A stretch of DNA of 54,429 bases, from NCBI GenBank assembly GCA_029010575.1, contig JAQXKS010000063.1, positions 1 through 54,429 of the forward strand. The letters run 5' to 3'. A model generated the notes under the pieces. It saw only the letters and a list, made by a program, of their open reading frames with translations. It had not been told where the DNA came from and did not search any database. Position 1 is the first letter of the stretch. Each line of letters begins with the position of its first letter. The DNA is from Bacteroidales bacterium (GTDB lineage: Bacteria > Bacteroidota > Bacteroidia > Bacteroidales > UBA932). Positions 43,145 to 51,534 of the stretch are shown here, piece by piece. A program made the translations under genes and the position numbers.

Positions 43145-44923
43145 ATGCTTAAGGTATTGCCTACAAATGTGGCCAACCTCATTGCTGCAGGAGAGGTCGT
43201 CCAGAGACCTGCTTCAGTGGTAAAGGAGCTTGTTGAAAATGCTGTGGATGCAGGTGCCACCACTATTTCGGTTATTATTGAAAATGCTGGCAAGACATCT
43301 ATTGAGGTAATAGATGATGGGTGTGGCATGACCCGCGAGGAGGCAATACTCTCATTTCAAAGACACGCAACATCGAAAATAGCAAATGCTGAAGATCTGG
43401 AGTCAATAATGACTTACGGTTTTAGGGGTGAGGCTCTGGCCTCAATTGCCGCTGTTGCACATGTTACAATGCGCACACGAAAGGCTGATTCACAGACAGG
43501 TGTTCAGGTGCACATAGATGGTGGTTCGGACAACATCTCATGTGATGAGGTAGCGATTCCTGTGGGAACAAGGATCTCTGTGAGGGATCTCTTTTTCAAT
43601 ATTCCTGCGCGACGTAAATTTCTCAAATCAGAAAGTTCAGAGTTTCGTCAGATAATAAGTGAGTTTTCAAGGGTGGCCATATCCCATTGGGATTTAAGTG
43701 TCAGACTTGTCCATAACGGCAAGGATATTTACAATCTGAGGAAAGCCAATAATCAGAAACAGAGGATAGTAGAGATTGAGGGCAAATCCTTGGATAAGAA
43801 ACTGATTGATGTGAGTTTCGAGTCGGAACTTTTTTCATTGAAGGGTTTTATTTCCCGTCCTGAGGATGCCAAGAAAAATTCAAGCCAATACTTTTTTGTT
43901 AACGGAAGGTTTTTCCGTTCTCCTTTCTTTTACAAGGCTATCCTCAAGGGTTATGATAATCTGATTCCCGATGGGCTCGCTCCTTCATTTTTTCTCTTCT
44001 TCAATGTTGCTCCCAATACCGTCGATGTCAATATCCATCCTGCGAAAACAGAAGTGAAGTTTGAGAACGAAAGTCAGATGTTCGAAATTATTACAGCTCT
44101 TGTCAGGGAGGCGCTGGGAAAGGGAACATTTGTTCCTTCTATTGATTTCGAGCATGATACACTGCCTGACGTGCCGATTGCTCAGAATTTCCGTTTTCCA
44201 AGGGCCTCTTCGGCCGGAGACCTCTATCCCTCCTCCGGTCAGGCACCGGCATATACCGCGAATGTGCCCCGTCCCTTCAGCAAGGGTGACATCTCCCGGT
44301 CAGTTGGCGGCTATTCGGAACTTTTTGAGAGCAGGAGTGTGTCGATGACTGAAAATGAATCAATTATACAGATTTTCGGAAAGTATATCGTCACGACGGT
44401 CAAATCCGGACTTCTTATAATCAATATAAAGAGGGCGCGTGAAAGGATATTCTATGAAAAATACCTAAAGAATCTCGATGATTCGACACCTATTTCACAT
44501 CAGGTGCTCTTCCCTTCATCGATAGAACTCTCTCCCATGCACTACTCTTTGCTGATGGAGAATCCGCAGGCACTTGGATTAATGGGATTCGACATTGTCC
44601 CTTTCGGACCTTTTTCAGTTGCTGTCAACGGGGTCCCGGAGGGCTTTGGAACAGATGAAAACTCTGCCAGAGAAGCTATTGATGCAATCCTTGCGATGCT
44701 GGAGGATACAGGCTCACTGTCTATTATCAAGGCAGATGAGCGTCAGAGAGTCGCCAGAAAGATGGCGTACGCAGCCGCGGCCATGACCCCCAAGAGACTT
44801 CTTATTGCAGAGGCGCGTTCGTTAGTAGATGCACTATTCGCCTGTGTGGAGCCGCAGATTACCCCTTCAGGCAAAAAGATTATGGAGATACTTACAGAAG
44901 AAGATATAGATAAGAAAATTTAA
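43145..44923 (+). CDS. mutL: DNA mismatch repair protein MutL
   Basis: The 592-residue GHKL ATPase links mismatch recognition to repair. The N-terminal ATPase domain shows VVKELVENAVDAGA, EVIDDGCGM, HATSKI and FRGEALASIA. The C-terminal dimer domain (about 400-592) opens IFGKYIVTTVKSGLLIINIKRARERI. Where many MutL proteins read DQHAxxERxxxE, this one reads NIKRARERIFYE (N427 onward), so the endonuclease metal site appears lost. The linker (about 335-395) is low-complexity. Confidence 0.94.
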   Translation: MLKVLPTNVANLIAAGEVVQRPASVVKELVENAVDAGATTISVIIENAGKTSIEVIDDGCGMTREEAILSFQRHATSKIANAEDLESIMTYGFRGEALASIAAVAHVTMRTRKADSQTGVQVHIDGGSDNISCDEVAIPVGTRISVRDLFFNIPARRKFLKSESSEFRQIISEFSRVAISHWDLSVRLVHNGKDIYNLRKANNQKQRIVEIEGKSLDKKLIDVSFESELFSLKGFISRPEDAKKNSSQYFFVNGRFFRSPFFYKAILKGYDNLIPDGLAPSFFLFFNVAPNTVDVNIHPAKTEVKFENESQMFEIITALVREALGKGTFVPSIDFEHDTLPDVPIAQNFRFPRASSAGDLYPSSGQAPAYTANVPRPFSKGDISRSVGGYSELFESRSVSMTENESIIQIFGKYIVTTVKSGLLIINIKRARERIFYEKYLKNLDDSTPISHQVLFPSSIELSPMHYSLLMENPQALGLMGFDIVPFGPFSVAVNGVPEGFGTDENSAREAIDAILAMLEDTGSLSIIKADERQRVARKMAYAAAAMTPKRLLIAEARSLVDALFACVEPQITPSGKKIMEILTEEDIDKKI

Positions 44924-44935
44924 AAATAGATAAAT

Positions 44936-45583
44936 ATGAACGATTTCCAATACTACCGTCCCAGAGTTCCGGTAGTAGTAAAGAACCTTATAATTATCAA
45001 TGCGTTAATGTTTCTCATGACTCTCGTCAACGAGCAGTTCATGCTGAAGACATTCTCGCTGTTTTATTTCAATTCGCCCTTTTTCAAGCCTTACCAGTTT
45101 ATCACATACATGTTCATGCATGGAGGATTTGCCCATATATTCTTCAACATGTTCTCTTTGTATATGTTCGGAAGTGTGCTTGAAAATCTTTGGGGACCCA
45201 AAAAGTTTTTCCTCTACTATATGGTTACAGGGCTTGGCGCAGGTCTGTTCCACGAATTGGTATCCTACTGCCAGGTGGTGTTTACTACCAACCCTCATAC
45301 TGCATATGTAGTGGCCATGACACCTACAGTCGGTGCTTCCGGAGCAATCTACGGACTGCTTTTGGCATACGGAATGCTCTTTCCGAACAATGTTATTTCA
45401 TTCGTTTTTCCTCCTATCTCGCTCAAGGCAAAATGGATGGTGTTGATATTCGGATTGCTTGAACTTACACTTGGACTCACTGGTGCCCAGGGTAACGTGG
45501 CTCACTTTGCACACCTTGGCGGCATGCTTTTCGGTCTGGTACTGATTCTCGTGTGGAAAAGTAAGAACAAACTCTACTATTGA
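44936..45583 (+). CDS. Rhomboid-family intramembrane serine protease
   Basis: The 215-residue protein has six predicted membrane helices. The catalytic serine is in GASGAIYGLLLAYG and the histidine in HFAHLGGMLFG; HGGFAHIFFNMF holds the conserved HxxxN region. It should cleave transmembrane substrates in the inner membrane; none is known here. Position after mutL is typical for the phylum, where two rhomboids are often found instead of one. Confidence 0.92.
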   Translation: MNDFQYYRPRVPVVVKNLIIINALMFLMTLVNEQFMLKTFSLFYFNSPFFKPYQFITYMFMHGGFAHIFFNMFSLYMFGSVLENLWGPKKFFLYYMVTGLGAGLFHELVSYCQVVFTTNPHTAYVVAMTPTVGASGAIYGLLLAYGMLFPNNVISFVFPPISLKAKWMVLIFGLLELTLGLTGAQGNVAHFAHLGGMLFGLVLILVWKSKNKLYY

Positions 45584-45586
45584 TCG

Positions 45587-46684
45587 ATGTCACGCAGGAG
45601 AAATCCCTTTGTGAGTTTTTCATTCCGTCTGACTGCTACAATTTTTGCAGTTGCTCTCGGGGTGAGCTACCTCAGTATCTTTTTCGATGGTGAGGGGATT
45701 TTCTCTGTTGTCTCTCTTTTCGGACTCTATTATATCCCGTTGTTGGTGGTAAATATCGTCCTGCTGGTGATGAGCGTGGCGCGCAGATCTTCCTCTTTTC
45801 TGATTCCGCTGGCAGCGCTGCTCCCCTCTCTCTATTTTCTTCAGTTTTACATAAAGGTTACTGATGAAAATCTCCCTGGCTGGAAATCTGCTTCTGAACT
45901 CGGAGTTACCATGATGACCTACAATGTCGGAAAATTCAAGTATGCCTCAAGCGGTAATCCTGAGGATGTGCTTGCCCAGGTGGCTGGTTTTGTAGAGCAG
46001 TATGATCCTGATATTATTGCGTTTCAGGAGTTTTATATAACAGATTCCGATGCGGTAGAGGATTGTTTCAGAGATTATCCATATTGCTCGAAATACCTTT
46101 TCAGAACCTCGTCAGGCAGTTATTTTGGCAATGTGACCTTCAGTAAATTTCCTATTGAAAGTAGTGGCAAGATTAAATTCGATGGAAGTACCAATCTGGT
46201 CCTCTATAGTGATATAGATATAAATGGTCAAAGAATCCGTATTTATAACCAGCACCTGGAATCCAACAACATCTCGCTTGCCTCGCTTGTAAAGAAGATT
46301 AGCGGACGGGATGATTCTGTTTCAGGAGAGATTATGAATGCCCACGAGAGACTTATCAGCTCCAATGAGCGTCGCGGAAGGCAGGTCAGGACTCTCTTGG
46401 ACCATGTAGCCAAATCTGATAGAATGGCTGTCCTGTGCGGGGATGTGAATGATACTCCTATGTCCAGCTCCTTCAGGGCCTTGAGAATGGGGAGAAAGGA
46501 TACTTTCACTCAGGCAGGCAATGGTTTTGGCGCTTCTTATTCAGTATTGTGGCCGTTGTTGAGAATAGATTATATTTTCGTTCCGAATAATTTCGATGTA
46601 CTTCTCCATATTACACCGAAGGTCGGTTTTTCCGATCACTATCCGGTTCTGACTTCGTTTATAATTAATGATGAGAATGAATAA
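45587..46684 (+). CDS. Endonuclease/exonuclease/phosphatase-family membrane protein
   Basis: The 365-residue protein has about three N-terminal membrane helices (residues about 10-95). The EEP domain follows with TYNVGKF, DPDIIAFQEFY (catalytic E), YNQHLESNNIS, CGDVNDTPMSSSFR and SDHYPV at the end. The domain probably faces the periplasm. Substrate unknown; family members hydrolyse phosphodiesters, including nucleic acid or lipids. It starts three bases after the rhomboid stop. Confidence 0.85.
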   Translation: MSRRRNPFVSFSFRLTATIFAVALGVSYLSIFFDGEGIFSVVSLFGLYYIPLLVVNIVLLVMSVARRSSSFLIPLAALLPSLYFLQFYIKVTDENLPGWKSASELGVTMMTYNVGKFKYASSGNPEDVLAQVAGFVEQYDPDIIAFQEFYITDSDAVEDCFRDYPYCSKYLFRTSSGSYFGNVTFSKFPIESSGKIKFDGSTNLVLYSDIDINGQRIRIYNQHLESNNISLASLVKKISGRDDSVSGEIMNAHERLISSNERRGRQVRTLLDHVAKSDRMAVLCGDVNDTPMSSSFRALRMGRKDTFTQAGNGFGASYSVLWPLLRIDYIFVPNNFDVLLHITPKVGFSDHYPVLTSFIINDENE

Positions 46685-47252
46685 TTTTGTCAAAGAGCAG
46701 GCCATTATGGCTGCAAATGCCCTTAAAGAGGGTAAAATGATTCTGTATCCCACCGATACCGTGTGGGGAATTGGCTGTGATGCTACCTCTGAGGAGGCTG
46801 TAAAGAGGGTTTTTGAGCTGAAAAAGAGGGAGGATTCGAAGAGTCTTGTAATCTTGGTGAGTGATATGGATATGCTCTCTCGTTATGTTCGGGATATTCC
46901 TCCTATGGCTGAACAGTTAATAGAGGTCAATGATGTTCCAATGACAATCATCTACCCCGGTGCACTCTCCCTCGCCCCTTCGGCAATAGCCGAGGATAGC
47001 TCCGTGGCTATAAGGATACCGATGAACAGTTTCTGTGTGGAAATGATCCGCCGTTTCGGGAAACCCATTGTTTCAACCTCTGCCAACATCTCCGGAGAGC
47101 CCACTGCAACTACTTTTGAGATGATTTCTGAAGCTATATTGAATGGTGTTGATTATGTAGTTGATAGTAAGTGTGATATCGAATCTACCGGGCGTCCTTC
47201 CCAAATAATCAAGCTTGGAATGGACTACGAAATAGAAATAATCAGAAAATAG
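46677..47252 (+). CDS. tsaC: L-threonylcarbamoyladenylate synthase
   Basis: The YrdC-fold protein has 191 residues from the ATG at 46677, or 194 from 46668; both overlap the previous gene's end. It makes the threonylcarbamoyl-AMP used for t6A in tRNA. Motifs are LYPTDTVWGIGCDATSEEAV, KRREDSKSLVILV-like KKREDSKSLVILVSDM, RIPMNSF and KPIVSTSANISGEPT. It supplies the pathway of TsaE, encoded at 31299-31712. Confidence 0.93.
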   Translation: MNNFVKEQAIMAANALKEGKMILYPTDTVWGIGCDATSEEAVKRVFELKKREDSKSLVILVSDMDMLSRYVRDIPPMAEQLIEVNDVPMTIIYPGALSLAPSAIAEDSSVAIRIPMNSFCVEMIRRFGKPIVSTSANISGEPTATTFEMISEAILNGVDYVVDSKCDIESTGRPSQIIKLGMDYEIEIIRK

Positions 47253-47275
47253 CCTCAAATTTTTGCCAAAAAAAA

Positions 47276-47306
47276 TTTGCTAATTAGAAAAAAAGCTCTA
47301 CATTTG
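47276..47306 (+). promoter_or_regulatory. Promoter of the tRNA-Gln/tRNA-Met pair
   Basis: TTTG (47276-47279) and TACATTTG (47299-47306) are 19 bases apart, a full consensus, 13 bases before the tRNA-Gln. The -33 box lies in the right arm of an A/T-rich inverted repeat (CAAATTTTT/AAAAATTTG) that follows tsaC and may weakly terminate it. Confidence 0.68.
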
Positions 47307-47319
47307 CAATCCGTTTCGA

Positions 47320-47390
47320 TGAGCTATGGTGTAATGGCAGCACGACAGATTCTGGCTCTGTAAATCTAGGTTCGACTCCTGGTAGCTCAA
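47320..47390 (+). tRNA. tRNA-Gln (anticodon CTG)
   Basis: Acceptor TGAGCTA pairs with TAGCTCA, anticodon stem ACAGA/TCTGT holds loop TTCTGGC, and T-stem CTAGG/CCTGG encloses TTCGACT. The U1-A72 pair is typical of tRNA-Gln. Discriminator A; CCA not encoded. Confidence 0.93.
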
Positions 47391-47399
47391 CTAAATGAT

Positions 47400-47473
47400 G
47401 GCGAGATAGCTCAGCTGGTTAGAGCGCATGATTCATAATCATGAGGTCCCCAGTTCAATCCTGGGTCTCGCTA
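47400..47473 (+). tRNA. tRNA-Met (anticodon CAT, elongator type)
   Basis: Acceptor GGCGAGA pairs with TCTCGCT (one G-U), anticodon stem CATGA/TCATG holds loop TTCATAA, and the T-arm is normal. The paired first base rules out initiator tRNA. A tRNA-Ile(CAT) modified by TilS cannot be fully excluded without comparing identity elements. Confidence 0.85.
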
Positions 47474-47482
47474 CTGAAGATG

Positions 47483-47515
47483 AAGACTGACAAATTCTTT
47501 TGTCGGTCTTTTTTC
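47483..47515 (+). terminator. Terminator of the tRNA-Gln/tRNA-Met operon
   Basis: A 12-bp stem (47483-47494 with 47499-47510, one T-G pair) with loop TTCT is followed by TTTTC. The right arm contains the -33 element of the next promoter. Confidence 0.78.
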
Positions 47516-47531
47516 TTTTATGCTATATTTG
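47499..47531 (+). promoter_or_regulatory. Promoter of the Asp-box lipoprotein gene
   Basis: TTTG (47499-47502, inside the terminator stem) and TATATTTG (47524-47531) are 21 bases apart and fit -33/-7. The ATG follows 24 bases later. Confidence 0.55.
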
Positions 47532-47555
47532 TAATCCGAATAATATTGTTTTTGT

Positions 47556-48857
47556 ATGAAGTCTATTTTTAGGGTATTTGCATTTTTTGTCGTATTGGCT
47601 GTAGTTGTGGATTGCAAACTTCCTCAGACAGGGTGGGGCGGTGTTGAGGGTGTGGTCACAGACGAGGAGCTTGATTCCCCTGTCTTTTCAGTAGCAGTCT
47701 CTTATGGCGACTCCTCTGTTCTTACAGATATGCAGGGACTCTACAGGTTCGATTCTATCCCTTCAGGATATCAGGGAATAAAGTTTAGGAAGGACGGTTA
47801 TAAGGATACAGTGGTTTTTGTAGATGTCCCCATTGGTGGATTGGCTCAGTGCAGTGCTCAGCTCCGACTCATAAGGACAGGATGGGCAGTGGGTGGAATA
47901 GATTCTAATTTCGGCACTATTCTGGTTACTGATGATGGTGGCCGAAGCTGGCTCAGACAGGGATCCTCGAAGATGATTCCGGAGACAAAGCTGACACATG
48001 TATGTGCCTATTCAGATAGGATTTGCTGGGTGGCGGGTGAACCTGATAAACTCAGGGGAAAGACCACCCTTCTGCTTACGGAAGATGGCGGTGTCACATG
48101 GAACTCCAGAGGAACCTCTATCCAGGCAGACGGTGAGCCTGTTGTTATTGGGGCAATGTGTGCTCTTGGTCCCAAGAGCTGTATCGTGGCTGCTAGGGAT
48201 ACCTCTCTGCTGTATATTACCACCAATTCGGGTACATCGTGGAAAAATCTCAGAATCAGCGGTATGGTAAAGAGCTATTCTGCCATCTCCTCTATGGATG
48301 GAGTCAATATCTGGTGTGGCGGTTCAACATATGATGGGGGTGCAGGAATCGATTACTCCTGTGACGGAGGAACTTCATGGGAGTTTATCAGCGTCCCTGC
48401 TTCTGCTGTGAGCGGCATGATTACGGATATTGCCGTCATTGACGAAGAGATGCTTGTTGTCTGTGCCCAGGGCTCATCTCCCCTGGCTATTTCCCGTGAC
48501 AAGGGAAAGAGCTGGAATTCCGCAGGGGGGTCTTCCATATCTTCATCTTTGTACAGCATTCATGTTCATGATGAAAATGTGTGGTGGGTCTCCGGTGATG
48601 GAGGACAGTTTTTCTATACTACCAATGCTGCAGATTCTTTTGCCAATATATTCCCCAAGTCGGAGTCCTCGGCTTCTGCTATTTCTGCATTCTCTTTCTT
48701 GAAAAACGGCAAATCCGGTGCGGTTGTTGTCACTGATGCTTCAGGAGTCTCTTCCAGGATCTATTATACGGATGATAGTGGCATGTTGTGGGAAGAGGCA
48801 TCTATCCCTTATGCATTTGAACTTTTGGATGTAGATTTTGTGGGAGGGTCCAATTAG
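47556..48857 (+). CDS. Lipoprotein with carboxypeptidase-regulatory-like domain and Asp-box propeller
   Basis: The 433-residue lipoprotein is acylated at C20 (lipobox VVDC). Residues about 28-105 resemble a carboxypeptidase-regulatory/transthyretin-like beta-sandwich (GVVTDEELDSPVFSVAVSYG, TDMQGLYRFDSIPSGYQGIKFRKDGYKD). Residues about 108-433 form a propeller with at least six Asp-box-like repeats: TDDGGRSW (125-132), TEDGGVTW (175-182), TTNSGTSW (222-229), SCDGGTSW (268-275), SRDKGKSW (313-320) and TDDSGMLW (about 410). It is probably exposed on the cell surface or in the periplasm. Related propellers help protein assembly or bind glycans; its function is unknown. It is monocistronic by its promoter and the terminator at 48950. 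Confidence 0.82.
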   Translation: MKSIFRVFAFFVVLAVVVDCKLPQTGWGGVEGVVTDEELDSPVFSVAVSYGDSSVLTDMQGLYRFDSIPSGYQGIKFRKDGYKDTVVFVDVPIGGLAQCSAQLRLIRTGWAVGGIDSNFGTILVTDDGGRSWLRQGSSKMIPETKLTHVCAYSDRICWVAGEPDKLRGKTTLLLTEDGGVTWNSRGTSIQADGEPVVIGAMCALGPKSCIVAARDTSLLYITTNSGTSWKNLRISGMVKSYSAISSMDGVNIWCGGSTYDGGAGIDYSCDGGTSWEFISVPASAVSGMITDIAVIDEEMLVVCAQGSSPLAISRDKGKSWNSAGGSSISSSLYSIHVHDENVWWVSGDGGQFFYTTNAADSFANIFPKSESSASAISAFSFLKNGKSGAVVVTDASGVSSRIYYTDDSGMLWEEASIPYAFELLDVDFVGGSN

Positions 48858-48921
48858 TTTGGCACAGGTTTTGCAAGTTCTTTTTACGGATAGTTTTCAT
48901 AAACCCAATATTTTGGTTTCA

Positions 48922-48942
48922 TAGGTTAAGTTTTAGGTTAAG
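48922..48942 (+). repeat. Tandem nonamer TAGGTTAAG upstream of gyrA
   Basis: TAGGTTAAG occurs at 48922-48930 and 48934-48942, separated by TTT (12-base period, about one helical turn). It could be a binding site for a regulator acting on gyrA or could be chance. Confidence 0.45.
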
Positions 48943-48949
48943 TACAAGT

Positions 48950-48994
48950 GTTCGCCCACCCGGTTCTCGGGTGGGCGAACCAATTTTAGTTTTG
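48950..48994 (+). terminator. Strong hairpin before gyrA, probable terminator
   Basis: A perfect 13-bp GC-rich stem (48950-48962 with 48968-48980, loop GTTCT) is followed by CAATTTTAGTTTTG. The T-run is interrupted, so termination is likely but not certain. The 3' part includes the gyrA -7 element TAGTTTTG. Confidence 0.62.
48987..48994 (+). promoter_or_regulatory. gyrA: -7 element of gyrA
   Basis: TAGTTTTG matches TAnnTTTG and ends 53 bases before the gyrA ATG. The -33 region falls inside the hairpin at 48950-48980 and has no clear TTTG. Confidence 0.4.
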
Positions 48995-49047
48995 TCATTA
49001 ACGAAAAAAGTCGTAAATTAGCAGTTTGTTAATAGATAGAAAGAATA

Positions 49048-51522
49048 ATGGAAAACGAAGAAGTCAATCACGGCAGAATAGTTCAGGTCGACATTGAAAA
49101 TGAGATGAAAACGGCCTATATCGACTATTCGATGTCCGTAATAGTTTCGAGAGCTTTGCCAGATGTAAGGGATGGACTCAAACCTGTTCACCGTAGAGTT
49201 CTCTATGGTATGTATGATTTGGGACTGACCTCAGGAGGACAGCACAAAAAATCGGCGCGTATAGTCGGTGATGTGCTTGGTAAGTATCACCCCCACGGAG
49301 ATACCAGTGTTTACGATGCTATGGTGCGTATGGCCCAGAGTTGGAGTATGAGATATATGCTTGTGGACGGTCAGGGTAACTTCGGTTCGATCGACGGAGA
49401 TTCTCAGGCGGCTATGCGTTATACTGAAGCTCGTTTCAGGTCTCTGGCAGAGGCTTGTCTTGAAGATATTGATAAGAATACAGTCGATTTTGTCCCTAAC
49501 TTTGATGAAACTCTTAAAGAGCCTACGGTTCTTCCATCCAAGGCTCCTCTTTTGATTCTCAACGGTGCTTCCGGTATTGCTGTTGGTATGGCGACAAATA
49601 TGGCTCCCCATAACCTTTCAGAGACAGCTGATGCTATATGTGCATATATTGACAATCCTGATTTGACCACTGAGGAACTGATGCAGCACCTTAAGGGTCC
49701 CGATTTTCCTACCGGTGGTATCATACAGGGTATAAGCGGTATAAAAGAGGCCTTTGAAACAGGAAGGGGAAGGGTAGTCGTACGCGGTAGAAGTGAAATA
49801 GAGGTGCAGCCCTCAGGACGCGAAGTGATAGTCATCACAGAGATTCCCTATATGGTAAATAAGAGGGAACTCATAGAGAAGATAGCAGAGCTGGTCGAAG
49901 AGAAGAAGATCGACGGCATTTCATATATCAATGATGAGAGTGACCACAAGGGAATGCGTATTGTAATCAAGTTGAAGATGGGAGCATCTTCGAATGTCGT
50001 TCTCAATACTCTCTATAAGCTGACTCCGCTTCAGTCGGCATTCTCAGTAAATAATATCGCCTTGGTGGACGGCCGTCCAAGACTTCTGAGCATGAAGCAG
50101 CTCATCAAATATTTTGTCCGTCATAGGCATCAGGTGGTGGTCCGCAGGGCTCAGAACGAACTTGCCGAGGCAAGCAAAAGGGAACATATTCTTGCAGGTC
50201 TGCTGAAGGCAATCGATTTCATTGATGAAGTTATTGCGCTCATCAGAGCAAGTAAGACCAGGACAGAGGCACGCGAAAAACTTTGCCAACGTTTTGAACT
50301 TACTGAAATACAGGCAGGTGCGATTGTCGAAATGCGTCTGGGTAACCTTACCGGTCTGGAAAGGGAAAAGCTCAGGGCTGAGTATGAAGCCGTCCTTGCC
50401 AAGATTGCAGAACTGAACGAGTTCCTCGCCAGTGAAGCCCTTCAGATGGATATGATCAAGAAGGAGACTCAGGAACTTAAAGCGAAATTCGGAGATGCAA
50501 GAAGGACCGAGATTACCTACTCGGCAGATGATTTCAATCCTGAGGATTTCTATGCCAAAGAGGATGTGGTTATTACAATATCCCATCTTGGATATATCAA
50601 GAGAACCTCTCTTTCAGAATATCGCCTGCAGAACAGAGGTGGTGTCGGAGCCAAGGGTAGTACCACTAAAGAGGAGGATTTCATTGAACATATTTATGTT
50701 GCCAATACCCATAGTACAATGCTCTTCTTTACCAGGAACGGCAAATGCTATTGGCTTAAGGTCTATGAAATACCTGAAGGTTCGAAAGCTTCGAAAGGAC
50801 GAGCAATACAGAATGTAATCAACATCGAATCAGATGATTCCATCTGCGCATATCTTAATGTTGGAGATCTTAATGATTCTGATTATATCAATAGCCACTA
50901 TATCGTGTTGTGTACGACCAAAGGTGTCATCAAGAAGACTACACTCGAAGCTTATTCAAGACCTCGTGCCAATGGTGTGAATGCAATTACCGTCCGTGAG
51001 GGTGACTTGTTGCTTGAAGCTGTTCTTACCGATGGTTCAAACGAGATTCTGCTTGCAGCGCGCAAGGGAAAATGCGTCAGGTTCAATGAGGAACTTGTCA
51101 GACCAATCGGCCGTACAGGTACCGGAGTAAGGGGAATCAGCATCGAAGATGATGACGAGGTTGTTGGTATGATATGTGCAAATACTGAAAGTGAATTCAT
51201 TGAGAGAAACCAGATTCTGGTGGTAAGTGAGAATGGATATGGAAAACGCTCTCCTATTGACGATTATCGTGTCACTAACAGGGGTGCCAAAGGTGTGAAG
51301 ACCATAAATATCACTGAAAAGACCGGTGAACTCTCTTCAATCAAGCTCGTTAATGATGATAATGATCTGATGATAATCAATAAATCGGGTATAACCATCA
51401 GACTGGCAGTGAGTGATATAAGGGTTGCCGGAAGGGCTACTCAGGGTGTAAGGCTGATTAACTTGAGAGAGGGTGACAGCATCGCTGCAGTATGTGTGGT
51501 GGAAAAGAGTGAAACAATGTAA
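49048..51522 (+). CDS. gyrA: DNA gyrase subunit A
   Basis: The 824-residue subunit breaks and rejoins DNA, with GyrB, to introduce negative supercoils. The catalytic tyrosine is Y125 in [10 protein letters not shown]. The quinolone-resistance region reads [10 protein letters not shown] (81-90), with Thr at the position of E. coli Ser83 and Asp at that of Asp87. The C-terminal part (about 500-824) is the beta-pinwheel with blades such as [15 protein letters not shown] and [24 protein letters not shown]. The GyrA-box-like sequence [10 protein letters not shown] is present near 530, supporting gyrase over ParC. Confidence 0.95.
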   Translation: MENEEVNHGRIVQVDIENEMKTAYIDYSMSVIVSRALPDVRDGLKPVHRRVLYGMYDLGLTSGGQHKKSARIVGDVLGKYHPHGDTSVYDAMVRMAQSWSMRYMLVDGQGNFGSIDGDSQAAMRYTEARFRSLAEACLEDIDKNTVDFVPNFDETLKEPTVLPSKAPLLILNGASGIAVGMATNMAPHNLSETADAICAYIDNPDLTTEELMQHLKGPDFPTGGIIQGISGIKEAFETGRGRVVVRGRSEIEVQPSGREVIVITEIPYMVNKRELIEKIAELVEEKKIDGISYINDESDHKGMRIVIKLKMGASSNVVLNTLYKLTPLQSAFSVNNIALVDGRPRLLSMKQLIKYFVRHRHQVVVRRAQNELAEASKREHILAGLLKAIDFIDEVIALIRASKTRTEAREKLCQRFELTEIQAGAIVEMRLGNLTGLEREKLRAEYEAVLAKIAELNEFLASEALQMDMIKKETQELKAKFGDARRTEITYSADDFNPEDFYAKEDVVITISHLGYIKRTSLSEYRLQNRGGVGAKGSTTKEEDFIEHIYVANTHSTMLFFTRNGKCYWLKVYEIPEGSKASKGRAIQNVINIESDDSICAYLNVGDLNDSDYINSHYIVLCTTKGVIKKTTLEAYSRPRANGVNAITVREGDLLLEAVLTDGSNEILLAARKGKCVRFNEELVRPIGRTGTGVRGISIEDDDEVVGMICANTESEFIERNQILVVSENGYGKRSPIDDYRVTNRGAKGVKTINITEKTGELSSIKLVNDDNDLMIINKSGITIRLAVSDIRVAGRATQGVRLINLREGDSIAAVCVVEKSETM

Positions 51523-51534
51523 ACTTTTAAGTAT

